Assembly: GCA_964446595.1 (NCBI GenBank)
Contig: CAYUPY010000038.1
Span: 1 to 14,068 of the forward strand
Length of the DNA: 14,068 nt
Reading direction: 5' to 3'
DNA from: CAYUPY01 sp964446595
Lineage (GTDB): Bacteria; Patescibacteriota; Dojkabacteria; J137; JAEUSD01
The position numbers were made by a program, and so were the translations under genes. Of this stretch, positions 7,051 to 12,889 are shown one piece after another; within the stretch, counting starts at the first letter, position 1; the number at the start of each line of letters is the position of its first letter. A model generated the notes under the pieces. That model saw only the letters and a list, made by a program, of their open reading frames with translations, was not told the origin of the DNA and did not search any database.

Positions 7051-7190
7051 CATGATTGTTTTTCACTCAGGTATTCTGAGATGATTTTGCCCCGTCACCA
7101 GACTGAATTCCATTGACGTATACATTGGCCTAGAAGGTTCTTACGCCTTCTACAAGTTTTAACAGGGCCATCTTGTTAAAAACTCAACTA

Positions 7191-7219
7191 ATTATAGCAT
7201 TGTAATAGATAATTGTCAT
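7191..7219 (-). promoter_or_regulatory. Sigma70-type promoter of the minus-strand RNA
   Basis: Read on the minus strand: ATGACA (7219-7214, 5 of 6 to TTGACA), a 17-base spacer, then a perfect TATAAT (7196-7191) preceded by TGC, the extended -10 element. The likely start point is near 7184-7185. It is the best promoter in the window. Confidence 0.75.
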
Positions 7220-7241
7220 GGCGATGAATATACCTAGCATG

Positions 7242-7247
7242 TATAAT
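7242..7247 (+). promoter_or_regulatory. -10 element (TATAAT) for the kinase gene, leaderless start
   Basis: A perfect TATAAT ends 5 bases before ATG 7253, so transcription starting at the usual distance would begin at or next to the start codon. No good -35 sits at 17 bases (TGGCGA, 3 of 6); TTGTCA at 7213-7218 is 23 bases away. The promoter is divergent from that of the minus-strand RNA and shares its upstream region. Confidence 0.5.
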
Positions 7248-7252
7248 CTCCT

Positions 7253-7816
7253 ATGCAGAAAAATAGAAACTTGGTCGCAATTTGTGGCATGGCAGGTTCA
7301 GGAAAAACTGAAACTAAGGATTTTTTCGTAGAGAATGGTTTTACTTCTATAAAATTCGGTGTGACCGAGTTTGTAATTGAGAAATATGGCAACACAACGG
7401 AAGAACTAGAGAGGATGGAGCGTAACTCCTTGCGAGAAAAGCAGGGTATGGCAGCTTTTGCCAAACTAGCCCTTCCCAAAATTAAATCCCTACTCCAAGA
7501 TGGGCAGCGTGTAGTGATTGAGAATATGTATAGTTGGTCTGAGTATAAGTTGCTAAAAGCAGAGTTTCCTCAGGACTTTGTCTCAGTGGCATTACTGGCA
7601 AGCCCCACACTTCGCTATGACCGCTTGGTAGAAAGGGTTAAGATTGATGGACGTACTAGTTATTTAGATAAAGAGATGTCCAAGCTTCGGGACTACTCGG
7701 AGATAGAAGAAATAGAAAAAGGTGGACCGATTGCTATGTCAGACTACTATGTTATCAACGAAGGTAGTCTAGAAAACCTTCATGAGCAGCTGCAAAGCAT
7801 CCTTGGACTTCTTTAA
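7253..7816 (+). CDS. P-loop nucleotide kinase, UPF0200/dephospho-CoA-kinase-like
   Basis: A 187-residue soluble P-loop protein of the AAA_18/dephospho-CoA-kinase-like group. The Walker A motif GMAGSGKT is at residues 12-19. The order of later motifs (GNTTEELERMERNSLREKQG, then a KIKSLL helix, VVIENMYSWSEY, ALLASPTLRYDRLVERV, and the C-terminal SDYYVINEGSLENL) matches what I recall of the archaeal UPF0200 proteins, which carry a similar MIVNEGS ending. The substrate is not known for that family as far as I am aware, so I give no symbol. ATG 7253 is preceded at 5 bases by TATAAT and no ribosome binding site, fitting a leaderless message. It stands alone between the minus-strand RNA and the LeuRS cluster. 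A true dephospho-CoA kinase (CoaE) is the main alternative and seems less likely from these motifs. Confidence 0.8.
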   Translation: MQKNRNLVAICGMAGSGKTETKDFFVENGFTSIKFGVTEFVIEKYGNTTEELERMERNSLREKQGMAAFAKLALPKIKSLLQDGQRVVIENMYSWSEYKLLKAEFPQDFVSVALLASPTLRYDRLVERVKIDGRTSYLDKEMSKLRDYSEIEEIEKGGPIAMSDYYVINEGSLENLHEQLQSILGLL

Positions 7817-7928
7817 TGTATTCGTAACTAAAAGGTAACGGCTATCCAGGGGGTGCTAAGTCATACCCGCATGCTAGTTTATCCTTTTTGTGGTATGCTC
7901 AGACAATAATTTTATAAGTGGCACAAGT

Positions 7929-8498
7929 ATGTTATCTAAAGAAAACAAAGTATTAGGGTTTATCCTCTCAGCACTATTTTTAATAGTAATGATCGTTGTA
8001 GGTATTGGTCTTGCAGTGATAGTGGGGCGAAATATACCGCACGAATTTACCGCAGAAGAGTTAGATGCGAGTTACCTAGTATCAAAGTCAAGCTATGGTG
8101 AAAGTTATAAGATTGTAAATGGATATGTTGAGCAGAATCCTGAGCAAATTGATGAGGATACAGCTACCGTTTACCTTGCTTCTGAGGAAGAGTTCACAGG
8201 GGACTTTACCAGTATTTCTTTTATTAGAGTGGGCAAAGATCCAGCTACTTTTGAGCAGATTAAAGCTGCTGTAATACAGCAAAGTTGTGGTGGAGTTGGT
8301 TATGAATCAGGTGTAGTAGGAAATAGAGAATATGTGTTGGCTACCTGTGGGCTTGATTTACCAGACGGAACTACAAAAGATTTTACCTACTATGTTTATA
8401 GTGCCGGACCAGAAGAACAGTCAAACTGGATTGTATTTCTAACACCAGATGGAGTTTCAGGCCTAAGTGAGTTAATATCTGAATATAAGCAAAACTAA
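7929..8498 (+). CDS. Hypothetical single-pass membrane protein
   Basis: I do not recognise this 189-residue protein. It begins with a short basic stretch (MLSKENK), then one membrane segment at about 8-31 (VLGFILSALFLIVMIVVGIG), and continues with a roughly 155-residue domain that is probably outside. That domain has two Cys (in QQSCGGVG and LATCGLDL) which could pair, and alternating hydrophobic patterns that suggest beta strands. ATG 7929 was chosen over an in-frame GTG at 7890, which would put 13 extra polar residues before the membrane segment. Possible -10 boxes upstream are TATGCT (7894-7899, with TGG before it) and TATAAG (7913-7918); neither has a convincing -35. LeuRS starts 4 bases after its stop, so the two are co-transcribed. 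Confidence 0.75.
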   Translation: MLSKENKVLGFILSALFLIVMIVVGIGLAVIVGRNIPHEFTAEELDASYLVSKSSYGESYKIVNGYVEQNPEQIDEDTATVYLASEEEFTGDFTSISFIRVGKDPATFEQIKAAVIQQSCGGVGYESGVVGNREYVLATCGLDLPDGTTKDFTYYVYSAGPEEQSNWIVFLTPDGVSGLSELISEYKQN

Positions 8499-8502
8499 AA
8501 AA

Positions 8503-11500
8503 ATGAAATCTCATTATGACCATCAACAAGTTGAGTCTAAATGGAGAAAAGTATGGGAAGGGAAAAACATTTACAAAGCTCCAGAGTTAGACGAAGTTAA
8601 AGATAAGTTCTATATTCTACCTCAGCTGCCCTATCCATCAGCATCTGGTCTGCACATGGGGCATACAGAAGTTTACGCAGCCACAGATATTTACGCTCGC
8701 TTTCTTCGAATGCGTGGAAAAGATGTACTTCAAGTAATAGGATGGGATTCTTTTGGTTTACCTGCAGAAAACTATGCCATTAAAACTAATGTTCATCCAA
8801 GCAAGAGCACAGAAGAAGCCATAGATAATTATCGCGAACAGATAATGTCTTTAGGTGTCTCATTAGATTGGGATAGAGAAGTAGCGAGCCATCATCCTGA
8901 CTATTATAAATGGACACAGTGGTTCTTTAAGTTAATGTATGAAAGAGGATTAGCTTATCGAGAGTTACAAACTGTGAATTGGTGCTCAGTAGATAAGACT
9001 GTTTTGGCCAATGAACAAGTTGAAAATGGTAAATGTGAACGATGTGGCAATGATATCGAACTGCGACAAATGGAGCAGTGGTACTTAAAAATTACGGAAT
9101 ATGCCGACAGATTGTTAACAGATCTAGATAAGGTAGATTGGCCGGAAGAGACGGTTAAACGTCAAAGAGATTGGATTGGCCGCAGTGAAGGAGCCCAAGT
9201 TAAGTTTAAAATCTTGGCTTCAGGTGAGGAACAAATGACTGACCTAGATGTGTTTACCACAAGACCAGATACGTTATTTGGTGTTACTTTTATGGTAATT
9301 GCCCCTGAACACACTGCACTGGAAGAATTAAAAACAAAAATTACTAACTACAATGAGGTGGAAACCTATGTAAACAAAGTAAAAAATAAATCGGAACTTG
9401 AGAGGCAACAAAGTAAAGAGAAAAGCGGAGTAGAGGTTCAGGGTATTAAAGCAGTTAACCCTATAAATGGGGTTGAAGTTCCAGTATTCGTTTCTGATTA
9501 TGTGTTAGCAAGTTATGGGACAGGTGCAATCATGGCGGTACCGGCTCATGATGAAAGAGATGCAGAGTTTGCCGACAAGTTCGATATTCCAAAGATTACT
9601 GTTATAAATGCAGAGAAGGACATATTACAAAATTCCGGCGATTTTGATGGCTACAGTACTCAAGAAGCAAAATCAGCCATAATTGATTGGTTGGAAAAGT
9701 CTGGTTTAGGGCAGAAAGAAATTACGTATAAACTACACGATTGGTCCATTTCAAGACAGAGGTTCTGGGGAGCCCCAATCCCAATCATTTCTAATCCGGA
9801 TTTAGTTCGAGAGGACTGGAAGGAAAATCCAGATAAAGTACTAACTATCCATGCCTTTGGAAGCAGTGGGGAAGGTGCATATCATCCCTATGTTAGTGAA
9901 AGTCTTAGTCTTCTAGGTGTTTCAGAGGTTAAGCCAGAGCTCCCAGGCGGGACGATGCCTCAATTCTCTGAATGGGAAAAACAGCTTGCCAAATCAATTG
10001 AGGAAAATCTTACGGAAAATATAGTAGTAAATGCCCGATCATTAGGTAGCTGGGTAGCCTTGAAAATGGCGGAAAAATATAAAATGCGTAAACTTATATT
10101 GGTATGTCCTACCACCCCATTGGAATTAGAGTATGAACCAGCTATTAAAGCATTTAGCCAAGAAAAGCAGATTTTTGAGAACTTAGCTGATTTTATTGAA
10201 CAAGCTACTCCCGATTTCGAACAGGTAAAAGAGAATGTGGGGGAATTCGTAGTCTACTTGGCAATGGATGATCCGTATAGTCCGTTCAAAGAAACGGAAG
10301 AGTATCTAAGAGAAAAGCTTGGTAATAAGTTAAGAGTAATTCGCGTTCGAGAGGCGGGGCATTTTAACGAAGAGAGCGGTTATGAAGTATTTGAGGCATT
10401 AGTGGAAGAGATTCTAAAACCTGTAAATCCCGGAGTCAGAGTTTTGGGAGTGGAAGACCTACCAGTTGTGTTACCCGAGGATGTTGATTTTAAACCAACT
10501 GGGCAGTCCCCTTTAACGTACTCTCCAGATTTTCAGTCTGGGATTGAGGATAAATACGGAGAAGGATGGAAAAGAGAAGTAGATACTATGGACACCTTTA
10601 TGTGTTCGAGTTGGTATTATTTTCGTTACATTGACCCACATAATGATTCAGCATTTGCATCAGAGGAAGCTCTACGGACTTGGATGCCTGTAGACTACTA
10701 CCTAGGTGGACCAGAGCACGTTAACGGTCATTTACTTTATTCTCGTTTTTTCACCAAAGTGCTTTTTGATGCCGGTTACATAAACTTCGATGAGCCTTTC
10801 CTAATTCATCGCCATCAAGGGATGATATTGGGTCCAGATGGAAAAAAGATGAGCAAACGCAAAGGGAATGTAGTTAATCCTACTGATGTTGTAAAAGAGT
10901 ATGGTGCAGACACAGCCAGACTCTACTTAATGTTTATGGGTCCTTTGGAGCAAGATAAAGCTTGGAATGATAGTTCAGTTGCCGGTGTAAGTAAGTTTGT
11001 AAGAAGAATTATGGACATGCATCAGAGTTATGAAACATTTGAAGAATCCAACTCTGAGGCCAGAATACATCGCCTTAATAAGTTCGTAAGTGATGCGGTA
11101 GCGGAACAAAGGTACAACGTGGCAATAGCAGAATTTATGAAAGTGATGAATGAGTTCGAAGAGAAAGCACCTTCACAAGAGGAGTGGCAAATCTTTATTA
11201 AGCTTATTGCTCCGTTCGCACCTTTTATTGCAGAAGAGATGTGGAGCTCTATAGGTCATAACGAAAGTGTACACACACAAGTATGGCCTGATTTTGACAC
11301 TGAATTATTAGCTAATGTGACGGTAGAGATAGGAGTGCAGTTTAATGGCAAAACTAGAGGGAGCATTGTCATCGCCCCGGATGCCAGCGAGGAAGAAGTC
11401 TTAAAAGTAGCTAAACAGCACGATAAGCTAAAAACTTACTTTGCAGATCAAGTTGTAAAGAAAGTTATCTATGTTCCAGGAAAGATCTTGAATATAATAG

Positions 11501-11514
11501 TTAGCCATGTTTAA
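8503..11514 (+). CDS. leuS: Leucyl-tRNA synthetase with embedded alpha/beta-hydrolase domain
   Basis: Class I enzyme that charges tRNA-Leu; 1003 residues against the usual 800-880 of bacteria. Visible parts: HIGH motif as HMGH (51-54, in PYPSASGLHMGH), Cys161/Cys178/Cys181 of the first zinc site, the CP1 editing domain with TTRPDTLFG (252-260) and GTGAIMAVPAHDERD (339-353, Asp350 expected to be essential for editing), WGAPIPII (to 429), then an inserted hydrolase domain (about 434-645), return to LeuRS at EDLPVVLPEDVDFKPTGQSP (651-670), DTMDTF, and KMSKR (782-786) where KMSKS is usual. The C-terminal anticodon and tail domains are complete. Without the insert the core is about 795 residues. 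The second zinc ribbon is missing and the leucine-specific insertion before KMSKS appears absent. The start ATG 8503 has no Shine-Dalgarno. The cyclophilin gene overlaps its end by 8 bases. Confidence 0.95.
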   Translation: MKSHYDHQQVESKWRKVWEGKNIYKAPELDEVKDKFYILPQLPYPSASGLHMGHTEVYAATDIYARFLRMRGKDVLQVIGWDSFGLPAENYAIKTNVHPSKSTEEAIDNYREQIMSLGVSLDWDREVASHHPDYYKWTQWFFKLMYERGLAYRELQTVNWCSVDKTVLANEQVENGKCERCGNDIELRQMEQWYLKITEYADRLLTDLDKVDWPEETVKRQRDWIGRSEGAQVKFKILASGEEQMTDLDVFTTRPDTLFGVTFMVIAPEHTALEELKTKITNYNEVETYVNKVKNKSELERQQSKEKSGVEVQGIKAVNPINGVEVPVFVSDYVLASYGTGAIMAVPAHDERDAEFADKFDIPKITVINAEKDILQNSGDFDGYSTQEAKSAIIDWLEKSGLGQKEITYKLHDWSISRQRFWGAPIPIISNPDLVREDWKENPDKVLTIHAFGSSGEGAYHPYVSESLSLLGVSEVKPELPGGTMPQFSEWEKQLAKSIEENLTENIVVNARSLGSWVALKMAEKYKMRKLILVCPTTPLELEYEPAIKAFSQEKQIFENLADFIEQATPDFEQVKENVGEFVVYLAMDDPYSPFKETEEYLREKLGNKLRVIRVREAGHFNEESGYEVFEALVEEILKPVNPGVRVLGVEDLPVVLPEDVDFKPTGQSPLTYSPDFQSGIEDKYGEGWKREVDTMDTFMCSSWYYFRYIDPHNDSAFASEEALRTWMPVDYYLGGPEHVNGHLLYSRFFTKVLFDAGYINFDEPFLIHRHQGMILGPDGKKMSKRKGNVVNPTDVVKEYGADTARLYLMFMGPLEQDKAWNDSSVAGVSKFVRRIMDMHQSYETFEESNSEARIHRLNKFVSDAVAEQRYNVAIAEFMKVMNEFEEKAPSQEEWQIFIKLIAPFAPFIAEEMWSSIGHNESVHTQVWPDFDTELLANVTVEIGVQFNGKTRGSIVIAPDASEEEVLKVAKQHDKLKTYFADQVVKKVIYVPGKILNIIVSHV
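9802..10437 (+). other. RBBP9/YdeN-type serine-hydrolase domain inserted in LeuRS
   Basis: Residues about 434-645 of LeuRS do not belong to any synthetase. They read as a complete alpha/beta-hydrolase fold of the RBBP9/YdeN group: first strand and oxyanion loop IHAFGSSGEGAYHPY (449-463), PELPGG, a nucleophile elbow NARSLGSW with Ser513, an acid region AMDDPYSPF (Asp589/Asp590), and AGHFNEESGY with His620. The spacing and length (about 195 residues) fit the stand-alone family. Two usual glycines are Ala here (HA for HG, A-R-S-L-G for G-H-S-x-G). The domain sits after WGAPIPII and before EDLPVVLP. There is no frame break, so it is translated as part of one chain. Confidence 0.85.
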
Positions 11515-12274
11515 AAAAGAGAACCGTATTTGGTTATATATTTTTGGTTTGGTCATATTATTGTTTGCAGTAGCTGCGTTTGCGCGAAATTTTTTAATCC
11601 CGTACGTGATGACGGGAGGGTTAAATATTTCAAAAGCACTTCAATTTAACTATACTGAGGTCCCTGAATTTACTATTGATGAGGATGCTGAATATCAAGC
11701 AAACATCCGTACAACGAAAGGCCTAATTGTAGTAGATCTTTTCCCTAAGAGAGCGCCATTAAACGTAAATAATTTCATCTTCTTGGCCAGAGATGGTTAT
11801 TACGAAGGTACCTCTTTTCATCGGATTTTCCCAGATTTTTTAATTCAAGGTGGAGACCGTAATACCTTAAACGATGACCCTGATGATGATGGCTTAGGTA
11901 ACCCGGGCTATGTAGTGCAGGATGAAGTTAACTGGGATGCTATTGATCTAAATGAGCAAAGAAGAGAAGAACTGCGTCAGGCAGGTTACGAATCTGCAGT
12001 TGGACTTGAATCAGCACCATTAAGAAAAAACTCTGTGGCAATGGCAAATGCTGGACCAGACACAAATGGTAGTCAATTTTTTATTGTAATAGCAGATCGA
12101 AACGATCCTAGATTACAGCTTCTGGCGGGTAGATTTACAGTGATTGGAGAAGTAGTTAGTGGAGCTAATGTGATTCAAGCCATATCTCGAATCGAAGTTG
12201 ACCTAGAAAATACTAATATTCCGCGCCCCGTTGAAGAGGTAACTATCCAAGAGATCGAAATTATCCAAAAGTAG
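11507..12274 (+). CDS. Membrane-anchored cyclophilin-type peptidyl-prolyl isomerase
   Basis: Predicted to catalyse cis-trans isomerisation of proline bonds in proteins outside the membrane. It has 255 residues, a short basic start, one membrane segment at 8-25, and a cyclophilin domain at about 63-252. Family motifs are FHRIFPDFLIQGGD (104-117, Arg106 equals the catalytic Arg55 of human CypA) and MANAGPDTNGSQFFI (179-193). The CypA positions Trp121 and His126 appear as Leu and Phe in LLAGRFTVIGEV. Between the two motifs is a larger insertion than in CypA, with an acidic NDDPDDDGLGNPGY loop (122-135) and a charged helix. The start ATG overlaps the end of leuS by 8 bases, so the two are translated in a coupled way. 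A small hairpin overlaps its stop codon. Confidence 0.92.
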   Translation: MFKKENRIWLYIFGLVILLFAVAAFARNFLIPYVMTGGLNISKALQFNYTEVPEFTIDEDAEYQANIRTTKGLIVVDLFPKRAPLNVNNFIFLARDGYYEGTSFHRIFPDFLIQGGDRNTLNDDPDDDGLGNPGYVVQDEVNWDAIDLNEQRREELRQAGYESAVGLESAPLRKNSVAMANAGPDTNGSQFFIVIADRNDPRLQLLAGRFTVIGEVVSGANVIQAISRIEVDLENTNIPRPVEEVTIQEIEIIQK

Positions 12275-12286
12275 TCGCCTACTTTT
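12267..12286 (+). terminator. Small palindromic hairpin after the cyclophilin gene, possible weak terminator
   Basis: AAAAGTAG (12267-12274), which includes the stop codon, and CTACTTTT (12279-12286) form a perfect 8-bp stem around TCGC. Only three pairs are G-C and the T run is part of the stem, so termination would be weak; being symmetric it could act in either direction. Confidence 0.35.
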
Positions 12287-12303
12287 AACCTTCAATTAAC
12301 CTT
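12285..12303 (+). repeat. Perfect 8-bp direct repeat, 11-bp period, upstream of comEA
   Basis: TTAACCTT occurs at 12285-12292 and 12296-12303, separated by CAA. The 11-bp period puts both copies on the same helix face, the arrangement used by many OmpR/PhoB-type response regulators. It lies directly upstream of the presumed comEA promoter. No regulator is encoded in the window. Confidence 0.45.
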
Positions 12304-12314
12304 ACTGGCATAAA
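12285..12314 (+). promoter_or_regulatory. Tentative comEA-comEC promoter
   Basis: TTAACC (12285-12290) and CATAAA (12309-12314) with an 18-base spacer and a TGG just before the -10. Both boxes match 4 of 6. A start point near 12321 would leave an 18-base leader without a Shine-Dalgarno. Confidence 0.3.
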
Positions 12315-12338
12315 TTAGGTCTAGTTAAGACAAGATTT

Positions 12339-12887
12339 ATGCAAATTATTAAATTAGTTCTTCTTTTAGTTGTGTTTTTTGTATCTGCAGTTGAGTTGTT
12401 TGTATATATAAAAAACAATAATATTCCCATAGGTATTGAGTTTACTAACCAAGAACCTAATCAGGATAACACTGTTAGGGAAGTGTTTTATGTCGCAGGT
12501 GCGGTAAAAAATCCAGGTACTTATAGTTTAAAGACAGGTATGAGAGTAGGGGACGCTATAGCTCTAGCTGGCGGGTTTACTCAGGATTTAGACAAAAGTT
12601 ATGTTAACGATACTCTTAACTTGGCTGCTGTAGTAAAAGATGAGCAGCATTTGTATATTCCATTTAATAGTGTATCGGAGTTAGTTAAAGACAGTGGAGG
12701 TATGTCCCAAAAGATAAATATAAACAATGCCTCAAAAGAAGAACTGATCAAACTTCCAGGAGTTGGGGGAGCCACAGCAGATAAGATAATAGCTAATCGA
12801 CCGTATAAATCTGCCGATGACCTTTTGAAAGTGCAGGGTATAGGTGAGGCAAAGTTAGCTAACTTTTTGGGGTCCATATCTTTCTAA
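12339..12887 (+). CDS. comEA: ComEA-like DNA-binding competence protein (SLBB + helix-hairpin-helix)
   Basis: Predicted to bind incoming double-stranded DNA at the outer face of the membrane and hand it to ComEC. It has 182 residues: an N-terminal membrane anchor at about 4-24 (IKLVLLLVVFFVSAVELFVY), a linker, an SLBB domain at about 46-109 (VFYVAGAVKNPGTYSLKTG), and a C-terminal helix-hairpin-helix pair at about 126-178 (ININNASKEELIKLPGVGG and then VQGIGEAKL). This is the standard ComEA architecture, and the comEC gene starts 2 bases after the stop codon, which supports the assignment. No Shine-Dalgarno is visible before ATG 12339. A direct repeat lies upstream. Confidence 0.93.
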   Translation: MQIIKLVLLLVVFFVSAVELFVYIKNNNIPIGIEFTNQEPNQDNTVREVFYVAGAVKNPGTYSLKTGMRVGDAIALAGGFTQDLDKSYVNDTLNLAAVVKDEQHLYIPFNSVSELVKDSGGMSQKININNASKEELIKLPGVGGATADKIIANRPYKSADDLLKVQGIGEAKLANFLGSISF

Positions 12888-12889
12888 AG

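Larger units (their letters stand above)
6952..7185 (-). ncRNA. Unassigned structured noncoding RNA
   Basis: The 314 bases between galU and the kinase gene hold no protein gene but have all the parts of a minus-strand RNA gene of about 230 nt. The promoter is at 7191-7219 and an intrinsic terminator lies at 6952-6994. Between them are hairpins given in plus-strand coordinates: 7157-7164 with 7174-7181 (8 bp), 7131-7137 with 7146-7152 (7 bp), 7066-7070 with 7076-7080 (5 bp), and 7007-7016 with 7041-7050 (10 bp, perfect). The loop of the first hairpin (GGCCA, 7166-7170) can pair with TGGCC (7126-7130) next to the second, suggesting a pseudoknot. I see none of the conserved cores of tmRNA, RNase P RNA or SRP RNA, and the 5' and 3' ends do not form the long closing stem of 6S RNA. 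Start and end are estimates. Confidence 0.7.

Noticed and set aside
7066..7116. Short minus-strand frame (MEFSLVTGQNHLRIPE) within the noncoding RNA
   Set aside because: 16 codons without other support, ending in a hairpin; not enough to call a gene.
7132..7173. Short minus-strand frame coding MALLKLVEGVRTF within the noncoding RNA
   Set aside because: Only 13 codons, no ribosome binding site, and it runs through two hairpins; more likely chance than a leader peptide.
7817..7928. Possible structured leader or terminator (GGGT/ACCC and AAAAGG/CCTTTT pairs)
   Set aside because: The stems are short and interrupted and do not give a convincing terminator or riboswitch fold.
9802..10437. Intein or intron inside leuS
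   Set aside because: No intein splice-junction or homing-endonuclease motifs are seen and the frame is continuous; the segment reads as a complete alpha/beta-hydrolase fold.
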